64,000 nucleotides of DNA from Anaerorhabdus sp036636695 (lineage in GTDB: Bacteria > Bacillota_I > Bacilli_A > Erysipelotrichales > Erysipelotrichaceae): assembly GCF_036636695.1 (NCBI RefSeq), contig NZ_JAVWNW010000010.1; one strand, given 5' to 3'. Under the pieces are notes generated by a model. The model saw only the letters and a program-made list of their open reading frames with translations, made no database searches and was not told the DNA's origin. Shown here in pieces: positions 1-9,212 of this stretch; within the stretch, counting starts at the first letter, position 1, and the number at the start of each line of letters is the position of its first letter. Made by a program: the position numbers and the translations under genes.

Positions 1-2
1 TG

Positions 3-1001
3 AAAAAGAAATTATTCACGGTTTGTTTAATCATCGGTGTATTCGCATGTTTGATGTTAGGTGTTACACAAAACTGGTTAGGCTACCTTGGACTAATCAT
101 TATTGCACGTATTGGCTATTCAAGTTGTAATATTTTCTATGATTCAATGTTAGTAGATGTTTCAACGGATGATCGTATGGATACTATTTCATCGTTTGGA
201 TATGCATGGGGATATCTTGGAAGTTGTATTCCTTTTGTTATTGGAATTTATTTGATTTTGGCATTACCATTTGGATTAACAATCGGTTCTGCAACACAAA
301 TATCATTTTTAATAACTGCAATTTGGTGGGCACTTTGTTCAATACCATTATTGAAAAATGTAAAACAAGTTCATTATTTAGATAATCATAATCATCAAAT
401 CAAAGAATCATTTGTACGTATTGGTGAAACTTTGAAAAAGATTGCTAGTGACAAAAAAATGTTGTATTACATTATTGCTTATTTTTGCTATATTGATGGT
501 GTTTATACAATCATCTCAATGGCAACAACGTACGGAGCAGAGGTAGGTATAGGCACAAATGACATGATTATTGCTCTTTTGGTTACTCAAATAGTAGCGT
601 TCCCATTTGCAATTTTGTCTGGATATTTAGCTAAGAAATTCAAAACAATTGATATTTTAAAGGCCTATATCATAGTTTATATCTTCATTTGTATTTATGG
701 TTTCCAACTTGATCAAACTTATGAATTTTGGGTATTATGCGTAGCTGTGGGTATAGCACAGGGTGGTATTCAAGCATTATCTCGTGCATATTTTGGAAAA
801 ATTGTTCCTAAGAAAGAATCAAATGAATATTTTGGATTTTTTGATATTTTTGGAAAATTCGCTGATTTTTTAGGACCACTTATAATCACAGTATGTGCTG
901 CAACATTTGGTCAAAGTAAATATGGAATTTTGGCTTTAGTCATACTCTTTATCGTTGGATACTTCTTCCTAAATAAAGTATCTAAACTCGACAAAGAGTA
1001 G
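3..1001 (+). CDS. MFS transporter, UMF1/Atg22-like (5' end outside window)
   Basis: The frame is open from the left edge, so the true start lies outside; about 332 residues are visible. An internal TTG at position 51 is only an in-frame Leu codon. The protein is a chain of hydrophobic helices, at least eight visible, with a basic cytoplasmic loop in the middle (around KNVKQVHYLDNHNHQIKES). The stretches SSCNIFYDSMLVDVS near the start, GYAWGYLGS, and GIAQGGIQALSRAYFGKIVP toward the end are typical of the UMF1 (Atg22-like, BtlA) branch of the major facilitator superfamily. The substrate cannot be read from sequence. It ends in a short hydrophilic tail and is followed by a hairpin terminator, so it is the last gene of its transcript. 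Confidence 0.8.
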   Translation, partial: KKKLFTVCLIIGVFACLMLGVTQNWLGYLGLIIIARIGYSSCNIFYDSMLVDVSTDDRMDTISSFGYAWGYLGSCIPFVIGIYLILALPFGLTIGSATQISFLITAIWWALCSIPLLKNVKQVHYLDNHNHQIKESFVRIGETLKKIASDKKMLYYIIAYFCYIDGVYTIISMATTYGAEVGIGTNDMIIALLVTQIVAFPFAILSGYLAKKFKTIDILKAYIIVYIFICIYGFQLDQTYEFWVLCVAVGIAQGGIQALSRAYFGKIVPKKESNEYFGFFDIFGKFADFLGPLIITVCAATFGQSKYGILALVILFIVGYFFLNKVSKLDKE

Positions 1002-1036
1002 AAAACAAAAACTAAGTAGTAGAAAAACTTCAATTT

Positions 1037-1085
1037 AAAAAACACATTAAGCTTGTATGTAACATACAAAAAATGTGTTTTTTAT
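1037..1085 (+). terminator. Intrinsic terminator after the MFS gene
   Basis: AAAAAACACATT at 1037-1048 pairs with AATGTGTTTTTT at 1072-1083. A nested TTGTATGT/ACATACAA pair lies inside and a T-rich run follows. The AT-rich symmetry may let it also work for the reverse mscL transcript. Confidence 0.75.
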
Positions 1086-1135
1086 TTTCATAAAAATAGT
1101 ATTGATTAAGATGATATAAGTACTATACTAATAAT

Positions 1136-1510
1136 TTATTTTTTTAAGGCATCACGTATTTCTGTTAATAATTTAATTTCATCACTAGGTTCTGAAACTA
1201 CTTCTATTTGTTGTGGTTGTTTTTTCATTTTATTCATAACTTTGATTACAACAAATAAAATGAATGCCATAATAACAAAATTCATAACAGCGGTAATAAA
1301 TGAACCATAATTAATAGTAATAGAACCGATAGTGATGCTTAGTGCATTAAGTGAATCACTCATAAATAAACCTATCACTGGTGAAATAATATCATTAATA
1401 AAGGAGTCAATGATTGATTTAAAAGCTGCTCCAATCATAACACCAACTGCCATATCAACAACATTACCACGCATAGCAAATTCTTTGAATTCATTAAAAA
1501 ATTTTTTCAT
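1136..1510 (-). CDS. mscL: Large-conductance mechanosensitive channel MscL
   Basis: This 124-residue protein has the usual MscL length and order: amphipathic N-terminal helix (KKFFNEFKEFAMRGNVVDMAVGV), TM1 (residues about 18-45, the glycine/alanine pore helix), a short periplasmic loop, TM2 (about 68-92), and a charged cytoplasmic helix ending LLTEIRDALKK. It forms a homopentameric emergency valve that opens on membrane tension during hypo-osmotic shock. The ATG is preceded on the reverse strand by AGAGAGG at a suitable distance. It is a single-gene unit between the MFS gene and the divergent T-box operon. Confidence 0.95.
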   Translation of the reverse strand: MKKFFNEFKEFAMRGNVVDMAVGVMIGAAFKSIIDSFINDIISPVIGLFMSDSLNALSITIGSITINYGSFITAVMNFVIMAFILFVVIKVMNKMKKQPQQIEVVSEPSDEIKLLTEIRDALKK

Positions 1511-1619
1511 AATTATATACCTCTCTTTGTTATTATAAAGTGTGAGAATAGTAATTTCAAATCAACAAAGCAATTGGACTATTGACATCTTACCAAAATA
1601 AGAGTATATTCTCATTAAA

Positions 1620-1870
1620 CCAGTGATTGAGAGATAAAACGAGTTAGTCGCTTAAAGAGAGTCAGGGATGGTGGAATCCTGATAGAGATGACGATTTGAC
1701 AAATGGACTCATGAGGGCTAAGTGAAAGATTTCGAGTATCTTTAGACGGCTGTCTCCGTTACAAGACGAAAAATGTGATTGCATTTTGATTAAGAGAGTA
1801 AATTTATTTACTAACAAAGGTGGTACCGCAGGTTTAACGCTTGTCCTTTATGAGGATGGGCGTTTTTTGT
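1620..1870 (+). promoter_or_regulatory. T-box riboswitch, tryptophan-specific (specifier UGG)
   Basis: The leader has a Stem I region from about 1628 with the AGAGAG and GGTGG parts of the distal loop (1660-1680), and the specifier segment CAAATGGACTCATGAGG. The arrangement purine-rich AA-N-XXX-purine puts the specifier at TGG (1704-1706), the Trp codon. The T-box core AAAGGTGGTACCGCAGG is at 1816-1832. It is followed by a terminator: AACGCTTGTCC (1836-1846), a 7-nt loop, and GGATGGGCGTT (1854-1864), then a T run; all 11 pairs form, counting G-U. Uncharged tRNA-Trp should stabilise the antiterminator and switch on the ABC importer downstream. T-box control of trpXYZ transporters is known in Bacillota. 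Confidence 0.93.
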
Positions 1871-1917
1871 TTATACGGGTCCTTCACTTGATCAAACGCA
1901 AAGAAAGAGGAGAAAAA

Positions 1918-2910
1918 ATGAAAAAATATTTAAAAGGTCTAGTAGTTGCAATGTGTTTATTACTAGTAGGTTGTTCAAGTCAACCAACAGTGTCAAACCA
2001 AACTCCTTCAAGCGAAGGAACAAAAAAAGTAGGAGTAATTCAATTGACTGAACATACTTCACTTAACATGATTTATGATAGCTTTGTTGCTGAATTAGAA
2101 AATTTAGGATACAAAGATAAAGTGGTTATTGATTTCAAAAATGCACAAAATGAAATGTCTAATATTCCTTCAATTGTTCAATACTTTGAAGCAAATAAAC
2201 AAGATGTTGTTGTAACAATTACAACACCAGTTGCACAAGGTGCTATGGCATTAACAAAAAATACACCAGTAGTATTTGCTGCTGTAACTGATCCAATTGC
2301 AGCTGGAGTAGTAAAAGATTTAGAAAAACCTGAAGGAAATATTACTGGAACAAGTGATATGGTACAAATTGATGAAATTATCAATTTAGCATTAACAATT
2401 ACTCCAGAAATTAAAACAGTAGGATTTATATATAACCCATCAGAAGTTAATTCAGTTACAAATTACGAAAAACTAAAACAAGTTTGTGAAGAAAAAGGAC
2501 TAAAGATTGAAGCTACGTCGATTTCAACATCTGTTGATTTACAAACTGCAACAAGTGCACTACTTCCAAAAGTTGATGTTATCTTTGTACCTAATGATAA
2601 TACTGTAGCAGAGGCTATGCCAATTCTTGCAAATCTTGCAAAAGATGCAAAAGTACCTGTATATACAGGAGCAGATTCAATGGTAATGGATGGTGGATTC
2701 GCAACTATTGGAATTGACTATGTAGAATTAGGTAAGAAAACAGCTCAAATGGTTGTAGAAGTATTAGAAGGAAAATCAATTTCAGAAATTCCTGTATATG
2801 TTTTTAAAGATGATTTATATATAACAATAAACGAAGATACTATGAATGCATTGGGTATTGAGTTACCAACATCAATAAAAGAAAATCAAAAACTTAATTT
2901 AGTAAAGTAG
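1918..2910 (+). CDS. trpX: ABC transporter substrate-binding lipoprotein, TrpX-type (likely tryptophan)
   Basis: The start is the ATG at 1918, preceded by AAAGAGGAGAAAAA; an upstream in-frame codon at 1786 would lie inside the T-box and is not used. The 330-residue product begins MKKYLKGLVVAMCLLLVGCSS, a lipoprotein signal with lipobox LVGC, followed by a Ser/Thr/Pro-rich linker. The rest fits the ABC-type uncharacterised solute-binding family (PF04392, TrpX/YckB-like): KKVGVIQLTEHTSLN at the N-lobe, VVTITTPVAQGA, and a C-lobe segment VDVIFVPNDNTVAEA. It should deliver the substrate to the permease and ATPase encoded next. Specificity for tryptophan is inferred from the UGG T-box, not from binding residues. 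Confidence 0.85.
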   Translation: MKKYLKGLVVAMCLLLVGCSSQPTVSNQTPSSEGTKKVGVIQLTEHTSLNMIYDSFVAELENLGYKDKVVIDFKNAQNEMSNIPSIVQYFEANKQDVVVTITTPVAQGAMALTKNTPVVFAAVTDPIAAGVVKDLEKPEGNITGTSDMVQIDEIINLALTITPEIKTVGFIYNPSEVNSVTNYEKLKQVCEEKGLKIEATSISTSVDLQTATSALLPKVDVIFVPNDNTVAEAMPILANLAKDAKVPVYTGADSMVMDGGFATIGIDYVELGKKTAQMVVEVLEGKSISEIPVYVFKDDLYITINEDTMNALGIELPTSIKENQKLNLVK

Positions 2911-2919
2911 GGTGAAGAT

Positions 2920-3798
2920 ATGACATTTAGCTTAATTGTAGGAGCCATAGAAATAGGATGTATTTTTGGAATATGTTCGCTAGGATTATTTATGGCATTT
3001 CGCATTTTAAATTTACCAGATTTAACTGTGGATGGAAGTTTTGTAACAGGACTTGCATTTAGTGCAATATTTTCATTACAAGGTCAACCATTGTTAGGGA
3101 TTCTAGTGGGTATGATTGGTGGTGCATTGGCAGGAGCTGTTACGGGTATTCTCCATACAAAATTTAAAATACAAGAAATTCTAGCTGGTATCTTAACAAT
3201 GACAGCACTCTATTCTATCAATCTTAAAATAATGAATGATCAACCAAGTATCTTCTTTTATGATAAAGCAACAATATTTACACCATTCTTAAATAAATTC
3301 ATATTCATGGGTGTAGATTTAGGGAAACTATTAGTATTACTTTTCTTTGTCGTTGTTGTTATTGTGATTTACGTATTATTCTTCAAGACATTAACAGGAT
3401 TAGCATTACGTGCTACTGGAGATAATGAAGCGATGGTACGTAGTTCTTCTATAAATACAGATCGTATGAAAATTTTAGGATTTGCTATTACTAATGCTGT
3501 AGTAGCACTGGGCGGGGGATTATATGCACAATATAATCAAACCGCAGCACATGGTGCAGGTGTAGGTACACTTGTATTATGTTGTGCAAGCATCATTATT
3601 GGGGAGACAGTTTTTGGTAAGCGAAGAGGCATGCTACATTATTGTATTGCAGTGGTGTTAGGTGCTATCTTATATCGTTTATTAATTTCATATGCTTTTG
3701 TATTAGGATTACCTGCAAGTGATTTAAAACTATTCTCTGCTTCAATTGTAATTATCGCAATGGTACTTCCGCAAATTAAGTTTAGGAGGAAATCATAA
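2920..3798 (+). CDS. trpY: ABC transporter permease, TrpY-type
   Basis: This 292-residue polytopic protein has about eight hydrophobic segments and belongs to the branched-chain amino-acid-type permease superfamily (BPD_transp_2): the N-terminal SLGLFMAFRILNLPDLTVDGSFVTG and the coupling segment GLALRATGDNEAMVRSSSINTDRMK are characteristic. The ATG at 2920 follows GGTGAAGATATG closely. It lies 9 bp after the binding protein, and its stop overlaps the next ATG (TAATG), so the three genes are translationally coupled. It forms the membrane channel of the T-box-controlled importer. Confidence 0.87.
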   Translation: MTFSLIVGAIEIGCIFGICSLGLFMAFRILNLPDLTVDGSFVTGLAFSAIFSLQGQPLLGILVGMIGGALAGAVTGILHTKFKIQEILAGILTMTALYSINLKIMNDQPSIFFYDKATIFTPFLNKFIFMGVDLGKLLVLLFFVVVVIVIYVLFFKTLTGLALRATGDNEAMVRSSSINTDRMKILGFAITNAVVALGGGLYAQYNQTAAHGAGVGTLVLCCASIIIGETVFGKRRGMLHYCIAVVLGAILYRLLISYAFVLGLPASDLKLFSASIVIIAMVLPQIKFRRKS

Positions 3799-4583
3799 TG
3801 ATCGAAATCAAAAATTGTAATGTGATTTTTAATAAAAACACAGTGAATGAAAATCATGCTTTAAAAGATATTGATTTAAGAATTAATGATGGTGATTTTG
3901 TAACCGTTATTGGATCAAATGGTGCAGGAAAATCTACACTTCTTAATGTTATTTGTGGAAACATTGAAATTGAAAGTGGTCATGTAATTATTGATAATAA
4001 AGATGTTACAAAAGATAAAGAATATAAAAGAGCAGAGTTAATTGGGCGATTATCACAAGATCCATTAAAAGGAACTGCTCCACATATGACAATTGAAGAG
4101 AATTGTTTATTAGCTTATGGACGTGGTTCAAAACGTAAATTACGCTTCTCAATCAGTAAAGAAGAAAGAGCATATTTCGCAAGTCAATGTAAGAAATTAA
4201 ATCTAGGACTAGAAAATAGAATGAAAGCTGAAGTAGGCTTACTATCGGGGGGACAACGTCAAGCATTGACATTATTGATGGCTACGATGATCCCACCGCA
4301 TTGTTTACTACTTGATGAGCATACTGCTGCACTCGATCCTAAAACAGCTGAGAATATTATGAAGATTACAGATGATATCATCAAAGAACATCAAATAACG
4401 ACATTAATGATAACGCACAATATTGACCATGCATTAAAGTATGGTAATAAAACATTGATTATGAATGAAGGAAGAATACTAGGAATTCTTGAAGGTGAAG
4501 AACGTTCAAAGATGACAAAGGAAGATGTTTTAAAATATTATGAGAAAATACATGGTGTACTTTCTGATTCACAAATATTGTAA
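3798..4583 (+). CDS. trpZ: ABC transporter ATP-binding protein, TrpZ-type
   Basis: A 261-residue ATPase with Walker A GSNGAGKST near residue 39, signature LSGGQRQAL near residue 149, Walker B CLLLDEHTAALDP, and the switch His in MITHNIDHAL. It drives import through the TrpY permease at the cytoplasmic face. Start and preceding stop share one base (TAATG at 3796-3800), with AGGAGG just upstream inside trpY. It is the last gene of the tryptophan T-box operon and is followed by a terminator. Confidence 0.9.
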   Translation: MIEIKNCNVIFNKNTVNENHALKDIDLRINDGDFVTVIGSNGAGKSTLLNVICGNIEIESGHVIIDNKDVTKDKEYKRAELIGRLSQDPLKGTAPHMTIEENCLLAYGRGSKRKLRFSISKEERAYFASQCKKLNLGLENRMKAEVGLLSGGQRQALTLLMATMIPPHCLLLDEHTAALDPKTAENIMKITDDIIKEHQITTLMITHNIDHALKYGNKTLIMNEGRILGILEGEERSKMTKEDVLKYYEKIHGVLSDSQIL

Positions 4584-4599
4584 TTAATAATGCATTTTG

Positions 4600-4627
4600 A
4601 AAGTTAATAGAGATATTAACTTTTTTC
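4600..4627 (+). terminator. Intrinsic terminator after the trpXYZ-like operon
   Basis: AAAGTTAAT (4600-4608) pairs with ATTAACTTT (4615-4623) around a 6-nt loop and runs into six T residues. Confidence 0.8.
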
Positions 4628-4764
4628 ATTTTATAGGAGTTTGGAAATCTTATAAAGGTTCTTTGAATGATTTGTGCTACAAATCAATTTTCTTGTGATG
4701 TAATTTAGATGTCATATTTTCATGACTAGACATGTAGTGTATAATCTACAAAGAGGTGGTAGAA

Positions 4765-6141
4765 ATGAAGATATATCATACAAATGACATCCATAGTGAA
4801 TTTGAAAAATGTGCTAGCTTGGCTACTTATTTTCAAATGCATAAAACAGCGGATGATTTATACATAGATGCGGGTGATTTTTGCGACCTAAAGGATATAA
4901 GTATTGTGGGTACAAATGGACTTGCTGGAAGTAAGTTACTCAACGGGCTTTCATGCGATGCATTTTGTGTTGGAAATAATGAAGCTGATTTAGGTTATGA
5001 GGCACTTAAGAAAATAGGATATAATTCTAATTTACTATCATGTAATCTAAAGAAAATTGATGAATCAGATATTGAACATCTTACAAGTAGTTTATTGATT
5101 ACAAAAAATAATATTCGATTTTTGATTATTGGAATTTCTCCGTACTTTAAAAAGGATATGACACCTAATGGGTATAATTTATTTCTTGAATTAGATGGTT
5201 TAAAAACAATGGATCCGTTCGACTGTATAAAAAAAGAAATAGAAAAGAATGAAAATAATTATGATTTTTGTATATTGCTAAGTCATTCAGGATTTGTAAT
5301 AGATGAGGTCATTGCAAAACAATTACCTAAAGTTGGGTTGATTATCGGTGGACATTCTCATACTTTGCTAAAAGAACCAGTATTTATAGAAGACACAATG
5401 ATTATTCAATGTGGTGAGTATGCTAATTATATTGGGTGTCTAGATTTTGAAATAGTAGATAAGAAAATTAGTTCATTCAACTATAGTTTAATTGCTAATG
5501 ATTTTGAAAAGGATAAAGATTTTCTAAAACTAATAGAAGATTGTAGAAAAGATGCCTTGAATGAATTGAGTAAGCCACTTATTTACAATTGTAATCTAGA
5601 TTATGACCCATTTAAGGAATGCACTTTAATGAACTATGTATGTGATTGCTTATATGAGGAATCCGACTGTGATTTTGCAATGGCATTTCATGGTATTATG
5701 AATTACTCATTACAAGGAAATATATCATTAATGGATTTAATTGAATGCTCACCATCAAAACTGAATCCAACACGTGTTGTTATTAAAGGAAAACAAGTAC
5801 GTGAGGCCATAAAACTATCAATGGATTATGATTATATTCATCAAAGTGGAAAAGGCCCAGGATTTAGAGGAACAGTATTAGGAACTCTAAGCGTTAGTCA
5901 TAATGTTGAAATAAATGAAAAAGAAATTTTAATTGATGGTAAGGTATTAAATGATTCATATGATTATGTTGTAATGATGGATGATTATTTGCAAAGAGGA
6001 ACATGTTATCCATCGCTTGCAACACCTGATGAAGATGCAAAATTCTTTAAAGGATTTATAAGAGATTGTGTGGGAAAAAATTTAAAAGATAAAAAATATT
6101 TTGAACAAATAAATAAGAAAAGGAAAAAAAGAAATGTTTAG
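4765..6141 (+). CDS. Metallophosphatase / 5'-nucleotidase family protein (YunD-like)
   Basis: The ATG at 4765 follows AAGAGGTGGTAGAA; an in-frame GTG at 4756 is part of the Shine-Dalgarno site. The 458-residue product has an N-terminal calcineurin-like phosphoesterase domain with NDIHSEFE (residues 7-14), YIDAGDFCD, GNNEADLGY, LLSHSGF and IIGGHSHT, and a C-terminal 5'-nucleotidase domain (about 270-440). The family hydrolyses nucleotides or nucleotide sugars. In many members the third motif is GNHE; here it is GNNE, as I recall for YunD-type proteins. No signal peptide is visible, so it should be cytoplasmic. It overlaps the following MFS gene by 8 bp, so the two are coupled. Confidence 0.85.
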   Translation: MKIYHTNDIHSEFEKCASLATYFQMHKTADDLYIDAGDFCDLKDISIVGTNGLAGSKLLNGLSCDAFCVGNNEADLGYEALKKIGYNSNLLSCNLKKIDESDIEHLTSSLLITKNNIRFLIIGISPYFKKDMTPNGYNLFLELDGLKTMDPFDCIKKEIEKNENNYDFCILLSHSGFVIDEVIAKQLPKVGLIIGGHSHTLLKEPVFIEDTMIIQCGEYANYIGCLDFEIVDKKISSFNYSLIANDFEKDKDFLKLIEDCRKDALNELSKPLIYNCNLDYDPFKECTLMNYVCDCLYEESDCDFAMAFHGIMNYSLQGNISLMDLIECSPSKLNPTRVVIKGKQVREAIKLSMDYDYIHQSGKGPGFRGTVLGTLSVSHNVEINEKEILIDGKVLNDSYDYVVMMDDYLQRGTCYPSLATPDEDAKFFKGFIRDCVGKNLKDKKYFEQINKKRKKRNV

Positions 6142-7363
6142 TCATTATAAGGGATTAAGAAGAGAAATGTATGTTCTTTTCTTTGGTAGGATAGTAACGA
6201 ACATGGGTGCTTTGATATGGCCGATGTTGACATTGATTCTTACTAACAAACTAGGGTATTCAGCAGGACAAGTCGCAACAATCATGTTGGTGATGACGTT
6301 TGTGCAAATACCATTTACATTATTAGGGGGAAAACTTGCAGATCATTTTAATAAACGAAATATTATTATTTTCTGTGATTTAGTAACAGTAACTTGTTAT
6401 TTCATTTTGGGTTTCATTGAAGTGTCATTTGTATTCGTTGTATTGTTTTTTACAGCAGGATTATTTGCGTCAATTGAATGGCCTTGTTACGATGCATTAG
6501 TTGCTGATTTAAGTACATCAGCGGACCGTGAAAAAGCATATAGTTTAAACTATTTAGGTGCGAATATTGGGCTTGTACTTGCACCTACAATTGGTGGATT
6601 TCTTTTTGAAAATTACTTGAATATTGCATTTATTGTTAATGCTATTTCAACATTATCAAGTACAATATTGATCTATATTTTCATAAAAGATATTAAAAAG
6701 ATTAATGAAGAAGTAACTGTCGGATCATATGAAGAAAGTGCTACGCATGATTCGATATTTAAAGTATTGAAAGAAAGAAAAATGATAATTGTTTACTTAT
6801 TGTATGCAGCTTTATCAGGATTAGTATATTCACAGTTTAACTTTTTGATGCCCTTGAATTTAGAAAGATTGTATGGTGCTAAAGGTGCGATAATCTTTGG
6901 GCTTATAACAAGTGTTAATGCTTGTATTGTAATTATTGGAACGCCATTAATTACCAAGTATTTTCCCAAAGTTCGTGATGTTTCAAAAATTGTAATTGGT
7001 GAAATACTTATTGTAACAGGATTAGCTATGTATATTTTTATTCAAGGCATGATTCCATTGTATTTTGTTTCAATCATCATATTTACATTAGGAGAGATAT
7101 TTAATACACTAGGGAAATCACCTTATCTTACAAGAAGAATACCAGCAAGTCATCGTGGTCGTATTGGAAGTTTAAGTATGTTGTTCGCCTCGATTTTCCA
7201 AGCTTTCATGCAAAAAGGAGTAGGGTTTTTAGCTGATACATATCCAATGCCAATTGTATGGTGTTTTGTAACAATTGCAGGCATATTATGTATTACCTTA
7301 GCAGCTATGCAATTAAAATTTGATAGAAAAACATATCCACTACTATATACTGATACAAAATAA
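6134..7363 (+). CDS. MFS transporter, multidrug-type
   Basis: A 409-residue protein with about 12 hydrophobic segments. The MFS motif A region reads LGGKLADHFNKRNIIIFCD after TM2, and the central loop (about residues 190-215) is hydrophilic. The second half has a matching RIPASHRGRIGSL loop. Its ATG lies inside the end of the nucleotidase gene (8-bp overlap), which suggests co-translation. The family exports drugs, sugars or metabolites; a role in moving nucleosides or their products is only a guess from the neighbour. Confidence 0.8.
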   Translation: MFSHYKGLRREMYVLFFGRIVTNMGALIWPMLTLILTNKLGYSAGQVATIMLVMTFVQIPFTLLGGKLADHFNKRNIIIFCDLVTVTCYFILGFIEVSFVFVVLFFTAGLFASIEWPCYDALVADLSTSADREKAYSLNYLGANIGLVLAPTIGGFLFENYLNIAFIVNAISTLSSTILIYIFIKDIKKINEEVTVGSYEESATHDSIFKVLKERKMIIVYLLYAALSGLVYSQFNFLMPLNLERLYGAKGAIIFGLITSVNACIVIIGTPLITKYFPKVRDVSKIVIGEILIVTGLAMYIFIQGMIPLYFVSIIIFTLGEIFNTLGKSPYLTRRIPASHRGRIGSLSMLFASIFQAFMQKGVGFLADTYPMPIVWCFVTIAGILCITLAAMQLKFDRKTYPLLYTDTK

Positions 7364-7420
7364 GGTTGATGTTAAAATGGATAATGGTAAAATGATACTA
7401 TAGAATTTGGAGATGAAAGA

Positions 7421-8152
7421 ATGAATAGAAACCAAGAAGAAAGAAAACATGTTGTTGGAGATATTACTTATTACAAACGTGATGATGTAGAAGTGAATGG
7501 TGAACAGTATGAACGTTTAGCTATCCATACACATTTTATTGCACGAGGTGAGTCATATATCGATAATATAGTGAAATATGTAAAACCACTTTATGAAGAA
7601 GGTGACTTTTTATCAATTAGTGAAAAAGTTATTTCTATGTGCCAAAATAATTGTGTTGATATGGCCGATGTAAAGCTTGGATTTTGGGCAAAATTTTTAA
7701 GTAAGTTTGCAATGCGTTCAAGTGCAGGTATTGGTATGGATGAACCATATAAACTACAACTTGCGATTAATATTGTAGGTTTACCTAAAATATTATATGC
7801 GTCAGCTTGTTCTGCTGTAGGAAAATTATTTGGTAAACATGGTGTCTTCTATAAAATCGTAGGGAATGGTGTAGCTGGTATTGATGGATTCTATTCTCGT
7901 TCATCTTTTGATATTTATAAAGTCACAGCAATTCTTAATCCAAAGAATCCAAATGGTGTATGTGAAGAAATGTTTGACAAAACAGGAGTGATTGCAGTTA
8001 TTGTTGATGCCAATGATTTATCAAGAGAGATTTTAGGTAAATCGAGTAAATTGCCTGTGAGTGATGATGTTTTTCTTCAAATTATCAAAGATAATCCTGC
8101 AGGACAAAGTGATGAATTAACACCATTTATTTTAATAAAGAAGAAAAAATAA
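7421..8152 (+). CDS. CofE-like protein (coenzyme F420-0:L-glutamate ligase family)
   Basis: This 243-residue protein resembles the F420-0 gamma-glutamyl ligase family: an early segment AIHTHFIARGESYIDNIVKYV, GDFLSISEKVISM, a middle glycine-rich stretch GNGVAGIDGFY, and AVIVDANDLSREILG with conserved acidic residues. True CofE adds glutamates to coenzyme F420, which low-GC Bacillota do not usually make, and no F420 genes lie here. It is likely a family member acting on another acceptor or as an amide ligase of unknown role. TTGGAGATGAAAG precedes the ATG. Adenosine deaminase follows 22 bp later, probably in the same transcript. Confidence 0.65.
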   Translation: MNRNQEERKHVVGDITYYKRDDVEVNGEQYERLAIHTHFIARGESYIDNIVKYVKPLYEEGDFLSISEKVISMCQNNCVDMADVKLGFWAKFLSKFAMRSSAGIGMDEPYKLQLAINIVGLPKILYASACSAVGKLFGKHGVFYKIVGNGVAGIDGFYSRSSFDIYKVTAILNPKNPNGVCEEMFDKTGVIAVIVDANDLSREILGKSSKLPVSDDVFLQIIKDNPAGQSDELTPFILIKKKK

Positions 8153-8174
8153 ATAATTATAGGGAGAAAAATTT

Positions 8175-9164
8175 ATGGTAGATATTCCAAAGATCGATTT
8201 ACATTGTCATTTTGATGGTAGTATTCCACCAGAGGTTTTATGTGATTTAGCAAGTTCACGAAATATTGAAATACCAGGCGGTTCCTTAGAAGGATACCGT
8301 CTTTATTTAAAAGAAACAAAAAATTGTAAAAGCTTAGTAGAATATTTAGAGCGATTTGATTTTCCAATTGCTATTCTTCAAGATGAAGAAGCAATTATAA
8401 AATGTATGGAAGCATTAATAGAAAATTTGGATAAACAAGGTTTAGTGTATTGTGAAATTCGCTTTGCACCACAACATCATACAAAACAAGGACTATCACA
8501 AGAAGATGCATTGAAAGCCTTGTTACAAGCAATAAAGAATAAAAAAGATAGTTGCAAAATTCATATTGAATTAATTTGTTGCATGATGAATTTTGGAGAT
8601 GTAACCCTTAATGAAAAACAAAATTGGGAGACAATTGACTTAGTAGAGAAGTACTTACATCGTGGTGTTGTTTTGTTAGATATTGCGGGTGCAGAAGGAA
8701 AGAATATGTTGGATTTTGAAAAATTCTTTATTCGGGCAAGAGAAAAAAACATTCCATTTATAATTCATGCTGGTGAAGCTGGCGATTCTAATAATGTTCA
8801 TTTAGCATTGAAATTTGGTGCTCTAAGAATAGGTCATGGTGTTAGAAGTATAGAAAATTTGGATGTTGTTCAAGAATTGATTGATACAAAAACTCCAATA
8901 GAAGTTTGTATCTCAAGTAATATTGATTGTTTTGTTTTCAATTTAAAGCAGCATCCCATTAAAAAGTTAAAAGATGCAGGGGTAATGATTACAATTAATA
9001 CAGACAACATGATGTTTTCAAATACAACGCTTGATCATGAATATGAATTATTGATGAATGGGTTTGGGATTACACGTCAAGAATTAATTGATTTCAACTT
9101 AAATTCGCTTCATGCTGCTGCATGTGATGATGTAATAAAACAACGCTTAAGTAAGCTATTTTAG
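8175..9164 (+). CDS. add: Adenosine deaminase
   Basis: A 329-residue amidohydrolase-fold enzyme converting adenosine (or deoxyadenosine) to inosine in purine salvage. Metal and catalytic motifs are in order: LHCHFDGS (residues 10-17), IIHAGEAGD with the catalytic Glu, RIGHGVRS, CISSNID, and TINTDNM. The common family motif ends DD; here it is DN, which occurs in related Bacillota sequences as I recall. AGGGAGAAAAATTT precedes the ATG. It follows the CofE-like gene closely and ends just before the arginine T-box promoter; no clear terminator separates them. Confidence 0.9.
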   Translation: MVDIPKIDLHCHFDGSIPPEVLCDLASSRNIEIPGGSLEGYRLYLKETKNCKSLVEYLERFDFPIAILQDEEAIIKCMEALIENLDKQGLVYCEIRFAPQHHTKQGLSQEDALKALLQAIKNKKDSCKIHIELICCMMNFGDVTLNEKQNWETIDLVEKYLHRGVVLLDIAGAEGKNMLDFEKFFIRAREKNIPFIIHAGEAGDSNNVHLALKFGALRIGHGVRSIENLDVVQELIDTKTPIEVCISSNIDCFVFNLKQHPIKKLKDAGVMITINTDNMMFSNTTLDHEYELLMNGFGITRQELIDFNLNSLHAAACDDVIKQRLSKLF

Positions 9165-9176
9165 TACTGGAATGGG

Positions 9177-9206
9177 TTGACAACAACCTTGTCTTTGAGA
9201 TATGCT
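9177..9206 (+). promoter_or_regulatory. Promoter of the arginine T-box leader
   Basis: TTGACA at 9177-9182, an 18-bp spacer and TATGCT at 9201-9206, placing the start near 9213, just before Stem I of the T-box. Confidence 0.65.
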
Positions 9207-9212
9207 ATCAGT

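Noticed and set aside
4668..4688. Hairpin GATTTGT-GCT-ACAAATC before the 5'-nucleotidase gene as a riboswitch or terminator
   Set aside because: It has no T run after it and no surrounding conserved structure that I can recognise.
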